From the NCBI GenBank assembly GCA_022606425.2, contig JAHDVF020001235.1:1-64000 (forward strand): a stretch of DNA of 64,000 bases, given 5' to 3'. The first letter of the stretch is position 1. Each line of letters starts with the position of its first letter. The notes under the pieces were generated by a model. It did not search any database, was not told the DNA's origin, and was given only the letters and a program-made list of their open reading frames with translations. Source of the DNA: Lepidostoma basale. Its lineage: Eukaryota > Arthropoda > Insecta > Trichoptera > Lepidostomatidae. The translations under genes were made by a program, and so were the position numbers. This document shows, piece by piece, positions 32,068 through 42,999 of this stretch.

Positions 32068-32350
32068 TACTTGATCGTGCCACGTTTTCCCGGTCTTCCT
32101 CTATTTCTGGTTCCATTTACATCATTAACGTATAATTTTTTTACCATTCTTTCTTCATTCATTCTTTCCATATGTCCAAACCATCTTAATGATCCTTTCA
32201 TTATTTTGTTCATGACACCATCATTCGCACCGCATTCACTTCTAATATTTTCATTCGACACTCTATCATACACAGAGTATTCACACATTCGTCTAAGAGA
32301 TCTCATTTCTACTGCATTTATTCTACTTTCATCCTTCTTTTGCCAGTTTA
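32068..32350 (-). mobile_element. RTE-1 LINE internal fragment, no tail
   Basis: Minus frame reads NWQKKDESRINAVEMRSLRR, MCEYSVYDRVSNENIRSECG, GSLRWFGHMERMNEERMVKK, LYVNDVNGTRNRGRPGKRG. It ends abruptly at 32068 before the 3' UTR, so both ends are lost. Nearly open frame. Confidence 0.85.
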
Positions 32351-32359
32351 AAATGTTTA

Positions 32360-32880
32360 AAATCACGTCCGTAAATTCATTATTTTTTTACTTCCGAATG
32401 CAAAGGAAAATGTATTATTTCATATTGTTTCTGCTTTACTATGGAGTAACAAAATTTCATTAACTGATCTCTATTATGAATCTGCATAAATCAAAACATT
32501 ACCAACAGTTGTAATGTTGTTTTGTACTCTTGTGATTCCCCACAATATAGTTAATTCGCCACGTTTGCGTCCAACATTGGGTCACGTAGATTATTCCTCG
32601 TACATACATTCAGGAATTCTGGCCCGGGGCAGAAGGGACGGAGGTCGAACTTGCCAATAAATATGCACTGCGCCCTGTTTGGGCAATGCGTTAGGGAACA
32701 TTATATTCAAACACGTAAAATCATCCCATTCGTGATGTTAGAAACCAAATAAACAAAACCGATAAAATACGTGATATCCGAAGATATACAGAAGATAAAA
32801 TTATAATTGAACTTTAGGAGCTCGCTTCTACGTCGAAAACTGATTCAGCTACACGAGTTTATATCTAGTTTATATATATA
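32360..32880. other. Unassigned stretch
   Basis: No element recognised; GC-richer patch at 32570-32690. Confidence 0.3.
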
Positions 32881-33095
32881 TAGTGCGGCTAGCTACATTT
32901 GCAGTGGTGGTTTCTAACTGCGCTGACTGCGTTTGCAGCTCATATAAGGAATTCATCTAATAAACATTTTGACTTTAGTTCCTTTCTTCTAAATTCGCGT
33001 AATATTTTGATGAATTGGGACTATCTGTCGAACTGGTAATATAGTCAAGCGCAATTCGAGTTATTTTTTACTGCAAATGAAGTCAGACGCAAAAT
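32881..33095. mobile_element. Family J MITE-like element
   Basis: Terminal inverted repeats TGCGGCTAGCTACATTTGCA at the left and TGCAAATGAAGTCAGACGCA at the right. The larger element at 53068-53506 has the same ends and shares the block TTTTTTACTGCAAATGAAGT. Short, non-coding DNA transposon remnant; superfamily unknown. Confidence 0.55.
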
Positions 33096-33169
33096 GGAGG
33101 TAAAATTTTATCTACTGACCTATAGGCCGACATAAGTTAAGGAAGCCGAAATAAACATAGAAATACTTA

Positions 33170-33325
33170 ATTAATTAATTACTAAATGGCAGACATCTTC
33201 AAAGTTGGAAAAACAACAGGGGTGCATGTGATTATAAACCATTGATTCTTGAGAGGTGTACCAGACTAACGTCGTGATCCATCGTTTCTGTCCACCTATT
33301 CGGAGAAACGGCGTAATGATTATTT
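33170..33325 (+). mobile_element. RTE-1 LINE, decayed 3' end
   Basis: GGGGTGCATGTGATTATAAA...GAGAGGTGTACCAGACTAACG, ATCCATCGTTTCTGTCCACC, TATTCGGAGAAACGGCGTAA aligns with the RTE-1 end. The tail is degraded to ATGATTATTTTAG. Confidence 0.6.
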
Positions 33326-33329
33326 TAGA

Positions 33330-34505
33330 AACATAATCTAGTTAGCGTGATAAAATTAAAAATATACATATTTCGATGAATTAAAAATATAAACATATTC
33401 TTCACTAAGTATCTTATATGCGTAAATTCACACAAACCTGTATTATAATTTAATAATGTCCTCTTAAGGTAAAACATATTGTATAATAATACAAAAATCA
33501 CAAGCTTTCTGAAAATGTTAATTTCAAAATATATAAAATAAAATAGAGTACTACAGCATAGTTTGGCAAACCGTGAATAAATTTAGGTATACATTTTAAT
33601 CAAATCTAACATTGAAATTGATTTTTTTATTTAATTAAAAAAGTTCTTTTGTTTTTTAATAATTTAATATTTACGAATTGCCTAAAAATGAGTCCAGCAT
33701 AACTTCAATCGAGTACATTTATAAATATGACGTATCGATTCGTATTTTAATTATTGTGAAAAAAACAATTTGACAGCTTGAGTATATTTACATAACATTT
33801 CGCTAAAAAAACTGTGATGTTAATTTTTTTATATCTTTAAAAGATTGATATCTGTTTTGAAAAAAAAGTTTTTTAATTAATAAAAAGTGTTTTTCAACTT
33901 TAATATTTTGATATAAAATTTTCTGCGGCCAACCAATTTCTTATAACATCAACAAGACTCCATAATGAAATCCTTTGTTCTCCATTCGTGTACTTAATTT
34001 TTTTTTAAACATAACACTCCTCTCTTTTATTTTCGGCAAATTTATTCTACAAACAAAATATGTATATTTCTTCAAGTTCAAGTTCAGAATCCCGTAGATA
34101 AAAGCACCCAAAGTGAATCCTTCGCCAGCGAAACTCCAATCAAAGGGATCCGTGGATCGTCACGCGTGAAGTTGCTATGGAATCCTTCCTTTCCTTTGTG
34201 ATCCTCATTCAGGGTCCTCATTGAGCTCCAAGGGAGTGGACTTCGGGCTCGTTAGCATAACTAGATTGGGTCTTTGGTCTGAATTGCGAAACCATTCTCC
34301 GCGAGAAAGGAACACTTGTAGCACTCCACCCTCAATGAAGGGACCTTCTTTAACGTCTGACAAACAAGCGAAATGAAAGTGTATTATTTCTACATTTGAA
34401 AATGTAAATGACGCTTGTGTGTATTGGTTTTCCCGCAAAAGCGTTATTCACATAATTCGTTTGCAACCTTTGTTCACCTCCATTTAATTTACAAATCAAT
34501 TTTTA
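33330..34505. other. Unassigned stretch
   Basis: AT-rich until 34080; 34085-34340 is GC-richer with a 77-codon minus frame that I do not recognise. Confidence 0.3.
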
Positions 34506-34511
34506 TTTATT

Positions 34512-34815
34512 CTAGGTAAACTTAAAGCGTTAACACTGTGGAATTCCATAATGACAATTTTTCCAAATGTTTTTATTCATAAAAAATAGTCATTATGGAA
34601 TTCTAAGTATCAACGCCTTACGTTTATCTAAAATTAATAATACCGTTACGACTTATAAGGCGAAATTATACAAATCAATCAAAGGTGGGAAAAAAACAGT
34701 GTTTTAATTCATAAAAATATCGTCTTATATTAATTTTAGATAAACTTAAGGCGTTAACACGATGGAACTCCATAATGACGAATTTTTATGAATTAAAACA
34801 CTGTTTTTTCTTCTT
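34512..34815. repeat. Family K palindromic element, three arms
   Basis: Arm 1 (34512-34555, GTAAACTTAAAGCGTTAACA then GGAATTCCATAATGAC) is mirrored by arm 2 (34592-34635). A third, direct copy of arm 1 lies at 34735-34785 (GATAAACTTAAGGCGTTAAC). AACAGTGTTTTAATTCATAA (34696-34715) is mirrored at 34788-34807. A fragment (CAGTGTTAACGCCAAGTTTA) is also at 60414-60435. Confidence 0.65.
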
Positions 34816-34849
34816 TTGTGTTTATTTTAAAACTTTATACTAAATCATT

Positions 34850-35006
34850 AATACGAATGAAAACGTCTGTTTTCTAGAATTTTTTATTATATTTTATGTG
34901 TATGACAAATTTTACCATTCTAAGGCATAATTTGATAATGCCTTGAAGTAATGAAATTAAATAATAAATCTTCTAGAAAACAGACGTTTTTATTCTTATG
35001 AATTAA
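34850..35006. repeat. Family G palindromic MITE-like element
   Basis: Terminal inverted repeats of about 32 bp: TTAATACGAATGAAAACG then TCTGTTTTCTAGAA at the left, and TTCTAGAAAACAGACG then TTTTTATTCTTATGAATTAA at the right. The minus-strand body has GCCUUAGAAUGGUAAAAUUU and GUCAU, a degraded version of the motif G hammerhead-like core. Confidence 0.75.
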
Positions 35007-35009
35007 CCA

Positions 35010-35700
35010 TCTTTATATTTTTATATCATAATAGAACCGGAATTGATATGTATAGTTTTATATGAACATGGAAACAACGTAAAACAATAAAATCATTATT
35101 AATTTTATACGATATTCATAGAATGAGTATAAATTAATATTTTCGCTTTTAATTTGTACGATAAGAATTTTAGTACTGTTTCGTGATTCGCATTCAATCC
35201 TCTTTCCCTACCATCCCAGGGGTAACGCCGGGCATTAAAGACAGAGACGTGATGAGATATATCACTAATTGAAACTTGACCAATACGAATGGCTCCGTAA
35301 CAAATCAACGAAGCGGTTAGGTTTAAACATATTAAAGCTTCAAAGTCGGATACAGTTTCATTTGAAAATCAAATACTGCTCTACGTGACTCGAAATCCAA
35401 TGGACATTGCTTTTTTTACAATTATTTTGCAGATTGTGAGAGTTGATCACATTGAAAAGCGTATATTAAAACATTTAGTTTTATATGGACATTTGATAAC
35501 GCTTAAGATGTGTGAAATATTTCATTACTGTTTATCGATATTTTATATGTAGGTATCTAAATTTCATTTCTTAATAATGATAAAACAATAATAATACGCA
35601 AAAAAGTGTGAATTCTTCAAATAATATTTTAATTTTGTTACATTAAACCAAATATTACATTAAACCAAATCCTTTATAATTTTCGAATTTTTTCAGTTTA
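35010..35700. other. Unassigned stretch
   Basis: No coding or element signal except a weak family G-like phrase near 35488-35525. Confidence 0.3.
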
Positions 35701-35705
35701 ACATG

Positions 35706-35852
35706 TCACGGCGTAATCCTGAGTGCGTGCATGACACGATGTATGAATATTGAGGAAGCGAGAGAAGTATGTCAGGAAAGAACAGTATGGCGGTCCATTC
35801 TTTCTGTCTAACCTTTCGGAGACTCGGCGTAATTATTAGTTAGTTAGTAAAT
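35706..35852 (+). mobile_element. RTE-1 LINE, 3' end
   Basis: ACMTRCMNIEEAREVCQER, TVWRSILSV then TCGGAGACTCGGCGTAATTA and TTAGTTAGTTAG. One base loss changes the stop region. Confidence 0.8.
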
Positions 35853-36215
35853 TTTACTAAATTTATTAATATGTGTGATTTGATATTTTGGAACGTTTAA
35901 TATATGTAGAAATTTTAATTTTAAATGGTAGAATTTTATAATAATAAAATTGATAATATAATAACGCCATTTTTATTAACTGATTTTGTTAATATACTGA
36001 CTCATAAAAACGTCAGAGGGCGCCCCGACACGACATATGGATGTGCACGTTCGCCATGACGTCAGCATGCTTCACGAAAGGGCACGCTACAGTTGTGTTT
36101 CTGACTTTATATACTATTGTTAATATTTCATGTGTCATGTTTAAAATAAGTTTAAATCATTTCTCACTCAACAGTGAATGGAATACCCGCGTATTACTTT
36201 CTTCGTTATTAACAA

Positions 36216-36610
36216 CTAGCTGACCCATCGAACTTCGTACCGCCTCAGAATCAATGTTGTGTTAACTTATTAGTTGAATTAAATTCAGTTATTTATTAAG
36301 TTAGAATGAATACTCAAAATGAATTATGTTCAATAAATGTGCAAAAATCAAATTGAAAAGTATTTTAATTACATTGATATGAATGTAATTCACATGACAG
36401 CAAAGGAGTTGCTTTATTTGAGCGAATGATTCGCATAGCATTGTTGTACTTCTTTCTGTTAAACTATTATTTGCTGGATGAAATGCACTCGGGTCGATTT
36501 TTTCCAATGTTTTAATAGTTATTCTGCTATTCGGGACGGAGACAAATCCAACAAATCAAAGATCATCAAAATCGGTCCAGCCGTCTTGAGTTATACATGG
36601 TGTAACTTAC
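36216..36610. mobile_element. Dispersed arthropod repeat, class unsure
   Basis: AGCTGACCCATCGAACTTCG and ACCGCC near the left, and ATCAAAATCGGTCCAGCCGT then GAGTTATACAT near the right. From memory, this pair of phrases is found together in many insect and spider genomes as one repeat. I see no terminal inverted repeat and cannot name the superfamily. Confidence 0.4.
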
Positions 36611-37021
36611 ACGACTTTGTTGTATATTTATAGATAACATTAAAATTTGTTCTTATTAGAGAGCGACGCAAGAACCGAGATGAACTGTTAATATTTCACT
36701 CATAGTTAAATTTTTTTAAATACCACAATTTTTTTTATATAATTGTTTGCCTGCATACATTTTTTTACATTTTTAATGAAGATTCATTTTAAGTTTTTTT
36801 TTCACTGCTATAAGGCTAATTTTGTGACGCGTCCAGCATAAATTAGGCCAAGTGGTCTGTAATACTAAGTGACCTTTGAAAATGGCCCGAGTGACCGAAA
36901 TGGTACTCCGTCACTTTTTTCATATTTTAAAACAAACGTAAAACACACAAATGCACTATCACATTCTTAGTTACCATTCTATCCCAAGGGTAATTCTTCG
37001 TTTATTTTTTTTAGGTTTGCA

Positions 37022-37155
37022 AACCATCACACCGCGTCTCCCGCGGGGGCGAAAATAGAAGGATGGAGTGCCGCATCGGTTTAAGTGTGGCAGTCCATTT
37101 TTTCTGCCTACCCCTTAGGAGAGACGGAGAGATGGTTAGTTGATAGTTAGTTTAA
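37022..37155 (+). mobile_element. SINE-3, 3' two thirds
   Basis: ACCGCGTCTCCCGCGGGGGC, GAAGGATGGAGTGCCGCATC, GTGTGGCAGTCCATTTTTTC, then CCCCTTAGGAGAGACGG and GGTTAGTTGATAGTTAG. The B-box part upstream is truncated. Confidence 0.75.
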
Positions 37156-37429
37156 AAAATTATCTTAAGTTAAAAAATCGTGACTATAAAAGTGGATAGG
37201 TACCCCAACTGAACATAGCATTATATGATTATATTTTTAAATGTGAATGAATTGAAATATTGGTTTTTCAAACTCAATTTAGAAAAAACAGTGTTTTTAT
37301 TAATTAAGAATAAAATAAAAATGATGTTCGTAGAGCCTTTGGTTTATTAATTTGTGTTTTGTACTTTGTTTGTTTTTACAATAAAAACTAAGTTATTAAT
37401 CTTACTTATTAATCTATACATGGACAAGT

Positions 37430-38825
37430 GAATAGTAGAATTATATGGCATAAACGCTGGTGCGAAAATGAAAGATATGTCCATCAACTGTATGCTATAT
37501 GCAGACGACGCTATTTAAATCAAGAATGTACGAAGTATGCAATTAGTATGATCAAATTAAATTAAATCAAATCAGTTTATTTCATCAACAGAAATTACAA
37601 AATTTATTTTTTAGGCATCTATTGAAAACAGGTAAAATAATATATTATGTATAGTATACTACCAGAAACCCATGAGAGATGGTTCGACATTAGGAAGACA
37701 GGATACTCTCCAGAATTAAGAGTATTTGCCTTCTGAACGTACTTTCACGAACATGAAAGACGTCGATCTCCGAGGAGACTGCGTTCAGCAGACTAATTGC
37801 TCTTCCCACCGGTGTCACCAGAGGCAGATTGGTTCTGGCGGCCGGTAGGTAAAACAATCTGTGCTGTCGCTGTCGGAGATATCTATCGGGGACAAAAAGC
37901 CGAACACCCTCCAGTACAGCCGAGTTCTCGAAGTATTCCCTAATTAATCTAAAGAAATGGGTAATTAGATGTCCATCTCTTCGAATCTGTAGAGAATTGG
38001 TTCCGAACATTCCCAAAAGAAATGCCGTGGGATAGATGCCAAGGATAGCTACCATACTCCCTCAAGTAGAGATACCTCAGATGATCTTGTGATGAATGCG
38101 TCAAAGTCTAAAGTTATGGTAAGTGAAAGGGAATAATGTATGGCGGATTGGAACATAAGTGCGAACGGTGAGAAATCAGAGCAAGTGACCGAATTTATTT
38201 ATCTTTGAAGCATGTTAACAAGAGATGAAAGAATGGAGAAAGATGTCGGAAGAAGGGTCGGAGCTGGAAATAAAATGAATGGTGCACTCATTACCGCAAA
38301 TAGAAATATATCGACGGAAGTAAATATGGCAGTACACAATGGAGTTCTAGTGCCGACCCTTGTATGGAAGTGTGAAGTTTAAAGTAAGCAGAAGAAGGAT
38401 GAATGTAGGATAAATGCCACAGAAATGAAGTAAATAAGAAGAATGTGTGGAAAATAATGTATGATAGAATATCTAATGACGAAGTTATTATAGAAACAAA
38501 TGTAAGGCGGATGAATGCGTGATAAATAAAATTACGAAAGGGTCACTAAGATGGTTTGGACAAATGGAACGAATGGATGAGGGAAGAATGGTTTAAAAGA
38601 AATATACTAGTAGTGTGAATGGAAAAAGAAGTCGTCTAAGGCCAAAAAAGACATGGCATCACCAGATTGAAGTAGAAATAATCGACGAGCGTGCATGTCA
38701 CGATTTGTGAATGTAGAAGAGGCGCGAGAAATATCCCAGGATAGAACAATGTGACTATCCATCCTCTTTGCCTACCCCTCCGGGAAACGGCGTGATGGTT
38801 AGTTAGTTAGTTGGTTAGTTAGTTA
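37430..38825 (+). mobile_element. RTE-1-type LINE with palm motif, split by an insertion
   Basis: The left part (37430-37553) translates to NAGAKMKDMSINCMLYADDA: the reverse-transcriptase YADD box (37498-37509), the only clear RT catalytic motif in the window. After the insertion, 38087-38825 continues with NASKSKVMVSE, SEQVTEFIYL, RDERMEKDVGRRV, VNMAVHNGVLVPTLV, KKDECRINATEMK and the C-terminal RTE-1 region, ending GTTAGTTAGTTGGTTAGTTA. Many stops; an old copy. Confidence 0.8.
37554..38080 (-). mobile_element. Jockey-like LINE nested in RTE-1
   Basis: The minus frame gives YLRQRQHRLFYLPAARTNLP, LVTPVGRAISLLN, DVFHVRESTFRRQ and the upstream IREYFENSAVLEGV and MVAILGIYPTAFLLGMFG. The 3' end, at the left, is AAATTAAATTAAATCAAATC, like the AATTG tail of the 26.4 kb copy. 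ATGATC stands at both edges (37548-37553 and 38081-38086), consistent with a short target-site duplication. Confidence 0.8.
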
Positions 38826-38861
38826 TTAGAATCTTCAAATCGACAACAACAACAACAATAA

Positions 38862-39075
38862 ACCATCACGCCGTTTCCCCGTAGGGGTAGGCAGAGAGAA
38901 TGGACCGCCACACTACTCTATCCTGGCACACCTCTCTAGCTTCCTCCACATTCATACAGCGAGTCATACACGCACGTTGATTATTCCGACTTCTAACATG
39001 ACCAACCTTTAAAATTTGATTAATTTGGTCATGCCATGTTTTCTCTTCTGTTTTCTCGACACAAATCGACCATTT
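38862..39075 (-). mobile_element. RTE-1 LINE, 3' end with altered tail
   Basis: Minus frame: KTWHDQINQILKVGHVRS, RNNQRACMTRCMNVEEAREV, CQDRVVWRSILSAYPYGETA. The tail is (TTG)n, seen as ACAACAACAACAACAATAAA at 38843-38862, instead of (TTAG)n; the same tail type is at 57352-57475, so there is a tail subfamily. Confidence 0.85.
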
Positions 39076-39079
39076 ACAA

Positions 39080-39895
39080 TATTTCATTAAATGGTATTTG
39101 AATGGAATTATGTAAAGAGCTTTTCAACAAAAAAATATAACAATAAAAATAATAAGTAATATGAAAATGTTAAATTCATTTTATTTTCATTTGATAATAT
39201 TTTACTAATATAGATATCTTAAAGAAAGTAGAGAATGGAAAATTAGAAAACGATCCTTTAAAAACTAACTTCTTAATGCAGCTAATCTAGATAAGTTTAA
39301 TCTGGGCGAGGTTTAGAAATCCTTTGATACAAGTCTCCGCTATCTTTCGTCTGCTCGATTTAGCCCAATTTATCAAGACCGGCGCGTACCCGTGGATCCA
39401 CAAAAACTCGACACTAAATCATAATTTCCCGCCATGACGTTACAAGAAGAGTCGAGGGAATTTGAACTTTTAGAATCCTCTGAGCGGAATAAATAAAGTG
39501 ACTCCATCGCCGTATCCATCATCTCGGGACCTCGCTGGAAAGCCACGTGGGAACTTCCCGCTGTATAAATAGTTAGAAACTCCCACTTCGGGTGAGATGA
39601 AACTGTTGGCTAACTCCGCAACTTGCATGGAGAATAAAAATATCAAGCGCTTTCGCTTTCTGCCCGGAAGGGCCCGTAGTACGCTGTATTGGCTTACGTG
39701 CTTGACTCGTGGGGATGTGTGCTCGTGAAAAGTGTTTATCTTGAAAATAGTCATACGCTACTTGAACTAATTCCGTTTACTCACACTCATTCAATTTGAT
39801 ATTTCTTCAAGTTAAGTATACACGGTTTCGTGTTGAAAAAAATACTATTTTATAAATAGCTCTTTATATCATCACAGTGCGAACCAAATCAATGT
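39080..39895. other. Unassigned stretch with GC-richer island
   Basis: 39300-39760 is GC-richer with a 94-codon minus frame (39470-39754) that I do not recognise. A SINE-1 3' terminal block (CTCTTTATATCATCACAGTG, AACCAAATCAATGTAAAG) ends at 39899. Confidence 0.3.
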
Positions 39896-39899
39896 AAAG

Positions 39900-39990
39900 C
39901 AGTGTTCCCCAACCTTTTTACATCTGCGGATCGGTAAAAAATAAATAAATCGCAGACCACTAATACTGAATTAAAAATGGTTAAGTAATA
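39900..39990 (+). mobile_element. hAT-like transposon terminus
   Basis: CAGTGTTCCCCAACCTTTTT followed by CATCTGCGGATCGGT. This start is very like the CAGNG...CCCAACC ends of many hAT-superfamily elements. The second end is not found before the RTE-1 copy at 40100, so the element is truncated or interrupted. Confidence 0.5.
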
Positions 39991-40099
39991 TTATTTATTC
40001 AATCTTATATTGTGACAGATGGACAGAAGTATAACTAACAAATGTGCATATAACAGTCTGATACAATTAAAATTTAACAAAAACAATGGATTTTTTTCA

Positions 40100-40500
40100 G
40101 CATACTAATGTGTGGATACTCTGTGTATGATAGAGTGCCGAATGAAAATATAAGAAGTGAATGCGGCGCGAATGATGGTGTCATGAACAAAATAATGAAA
40201 GGATCATTAAGATGGTTTGGACATATTGAAATAATGAATGAGGAAAGAATGGTAAAAAAATTATATGTTAATGATGTAAATGGAACCAGAAATAGAGGAA
40301 GACCGAGGAAAACGTGGCATGATCAAATAAATCAAATATTGAATGTCGGCCATGTGAGGAGTCAGAGAAATCGACGCGCGTGCATGACACGATGTATGAA
40401 TGTTGAGGAAGTGAGAGAAATATGTCAGGAAAGAAAAGTGTGGCATTCTTTTTCTGCCTACCCCTTCGGGGAGACGGCGTGATGGTTAGTTAGTTAGTTT
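40100..40500 (+). mobile_element. RTE-1 LINE, well-preserved C-terminal region
   Basis: An open frame of 124 codons: MCGYSVYDRVPNENIRSECG, KIMKGSLRWFGHIEIMNEER, GRPRKTWHDQINQILNVGHV, RACMTRCMNVEEVREICQER, WHSFSAYPFGETA. It stops just before CCCCTTCGGGGAGACGGCG and (TTAG)3. It is the best-kept 3' end in the window. No RT palm; 5' truncated. Confidence 0.85.
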
Positions 40501-40506
40501 TACTAA

Positions 40507-40720
40507 TGCATAGAGGAAGACCGAGAAAAACGTGGCACGATCAAATAAATCAAATATTGAATGTCGGCCACGTGAGGAGTCGGAGAAATCTACGTGCGTG
40601 CATGACAAGATGTATGAATGTAGAGGAATCGACAGAAGTATGTCAGGAAAGAAATGTGTGGCAGTCCATTATTTCTGCCTACCCCTTCAGTGAGACGGCG
40701 TGATGGTTAGTTAGTTAGTT
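40507..40720 (+). mobile_element. RTE-1 LINE, second copy in tandem
   Basis: Starts 7 bp after the previous tail with HRGRPRKTWHDQINQILNVG, then RACMTRCMNVEESTEVCQER and IISAYPFSETA and its own (TTAG)3 tail. It differs from the first copy at several residues, so it is a separate insertion or a diverged duplicate. Confidence 0.85.
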
Positions 40721-41139
40721 TTTAAATATTGTATTTATTATTCATATTTGGTTTTATTAAATCAATACGTGCAGTTGAAAGCTTCTGCAAATTACGAGGG
40801 ACGTAAAACAGATATTGTTTCAGTGTTTAATTGGGTTATGCACCGCCACCTACTCGGGAAGTATTATCCTCCAGAGTAGCTATTATTCCTCATAATCACG
40901 GAATCCTCAGAACTTTAATGCTTCCACTTGGATAATATACTAAGAGTTTCTCATTATAATCATACTTAAGGTAACAAAAAGATAGTAAATCTCCTTCCTC
41001 GCGCGACAGATGATGGAGGGGCGCTGACAGTTGGGTTCTTTTTGGGGACCTTCACAGTGTTTAATATACCTATAGTCCTGCAGGAGTACTCAACCGTCGA
41101 TAGCAGTATATCCATACTTTACACGTACAAGGAGGTTAT

Positions 41140-41384
41140 ATTATTATTTTGTTTTGAATGTATACAAGTACTTTGTAGACAAATACTGGATTTTACCCAT
41201 TACGGTTCAATCATTAAGAATTAATTTTATCTCAATAGAGACGTAGATGTAAATTATTTGGAAACAGAATATGATAGTCGAGGCGTTTACAGGACTTATG
41301 ACCTGTCATTGGTTAGGTTAAGCGATCGCTTTATGTAATACAACATTCCCCATTCCGCCTTTCTTACGACCACCACATCTGACA
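41140..41384 (+). repeat. Family I dispersed repeat
   Basis: GAATGTATACAAGTACTTTG, ACTGGATTTTACCCATTACG, CTCAATAGAGACGTAGATGT, TTTACAGGACTTATGACCTG, AACATTCCCCATTCCGCC. Matches 24360-24640 in reverse and the arms of 61272-61698. Ends at the (ATT)n run. Confidence 0.65.

Positions 41385-41438
<54 letters not shown>
41385..41438. repeat. (ATT)n microsatellite, about 18 units
   Basis: Perfect ATT run between family I and the L2/CR1-like LINE. As (AAT)n on the minus strand it is best read as the 3' tail of that LINE. Confidence 0.9.
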
Positions 41439-41439
<1 letters not shown>

Positions 41440-41985
41440 TGATGACTTGTATCGTAAGTGCGCCGTTTTGTAAAATTAATTACTTAAAGGGCGCACTAGG
41501 AAATGACTGACCAAGCAGTGTAGTCTTGTGAAGTTTCTTAAATTTAACGTCACTATCCTCATACTTAATACTAACATGGAGGCTATTCCACGCCAACGGA
41601 TCCGCAACGCTGAAAGCACGATCATAGAAACTTGCTTTATTGGCTCTGTTTGGAAATGTTATGTTGTTTGCACTTGTTTCTGCTGATCGGAGTGAACATT
41701 GCCTTTCCGTTGGCATGGGTGTCACGCAGAGGTCCGATATATATACGCTGGCGCTCTCTGGTGTAGATCCTTAAACACTGTCAAACACACTTTGTATTTT
41801 ACTCGCTCTCAGATTTTAAGCCAGTGAAGGTCCTTCAGGAGCGGCGTAATATGACAGTATTTTTGTTGCCCCATAATCAATCAGGCAGCACCATTGAATA
41901 CGCTTTGTATTCTGCTTAATTGATTATTTGGCAATCCAGCGTACATTCCGTTGCAATTATCTAAACGTGACACTACAAAAGAATT
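41439..41985 (-). mobile_element. L2/CR1-like LINE, C-terminal part
   Basis: The minus strand reads VSRLDNCNGMYAGLPNNQLS, RIQSVFNGAA, YCHITPLLKDLHWLKI.ER, YKVCLTVFKDLHQRAPAYIS, DLCVT, then FYDRAFSVADPLAWNSLHVS and FKKLHKTTL. This is the LDYCN...AGLP / HITPL...LHWLP / AFSVAGP.AWNSLP series of L2/CR1-group LINEs. Two stops are visible. 5' truncated. Confidence 0.85.
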
Positions 41986-42085
41986 TACGAGGACGAGCGT
42001 GCATGTTACGATGATTAAATACGTCAGAATAGAGCAGTGTGGCGGTCCATCATTTTTGCCTACGGATGGTTTTAAAGTTAGTTAC
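41986..42085 (+). mobile_element. RTE-1 LINE, short 3' end
   Basis: GACGAGCGTGCATGTTACGA, GTCAGAATAGAGCAGTGTGG, CGGTCCATCATTTTTGCC, then a shortened end GATGGTTTTAAAGTTAGTTA. Internal deletions. Confidence 0.65.
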
Positions 42086-42089
42086 ACTT

Positions 42090-42924
42090 AAAAACTTGTC
42101 ATGGTTAGATTTACGAAATTTTCTTTCAAAGATTTATACGAGTATTATTCCGTAAATTTTATTTTTACAAAGATTCTACAAATCTTCACCAAATTGTTGA
42201 CGATCATACGCGTACGTACTGCGGCGTAGTGAGATAGAGAAAATGGGCGCTAGATGACAAATTCCTCCCGTGGGTAAGTCGCAGTGCCCTGCGTAACTCA
42301 CGAAACAGACCACATAATTTAATTCCGTGCAAGGACGAAGTCCTACTCACGAAGATAAAAAAAAATTCAGCGTAACGCATTTCCCAGCAATATAAACTTA
42401 CCAAAAATTCTCTTGTAAAAAAACTTCTTACATTTATAAAAAAAAAACTTTTCATTAGCCGGGAAGAGTTTAAGTCAAGAACTTGAAATCACGCAGTAAA
42501 CCGCACATTAAATATTTTAAAACAGAAATACGTATTTTTTCATCATAACAAAGTAGAATTGACATAAACAGTTATACAAGATACCGCGATGCAAAATAAT
42601 ATATGTATAACGAAGAGAGACTTTAGAATTGTTGTTAAGTTTAGTAAGACTGTTGTGACAAAAGCCGACATTGGGCTCGATGGAGGAGTCATCTCGCCAC
42701 TTTTATTACATCCCGGAGCATCAATCTTCTCTTGGCCTAATACACTTTACGTCGCCGCGGAAAAAAAGGAATGAAATTTACGATTGGAATAATTTTCAAA
42801 CAGTTTACAGTTTAATTTGTTTTTCAATTGTTTCACGCTTTCTTTCGGTCGCGTTATAACCATAATTCGGTGCTACCATTCTGCATCTTTTTCATAACCT
42901 TTTTATTCACAATGTTTTTTTTTC
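42090..42924. other. Unassigned stretch
   Basis: GC-richer at 42210-42350 and 42660-42770; short frames on both strands that I do not recognise. Confidence 0.25.
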
Positions 42925-42990
42925 TCCGGCGCTACAATCCTTTGTGGATCTCAGCCTCCTCCAAAAAAACGTTGGTAACGTTGGTTGTTT
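42925..42990 (-). mobile_element. LINE 3'-terminal fragment, tentative
   Basis: TTCTCCGGCGCTACAATCCT and TTGTGGATCTCAGCCTCCTC resemble the reverse of a widespread insect LINE 3' end. Too short to place. Confidence 0.3.
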
Positions 42991-42999
42991 TACGAGGTT

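Noticed and set aside
32071..32463. Plus-strand 130-codon frame
   Set aside because: Antisense to the RTE-1 fragment at 32068-32350; not a gene.
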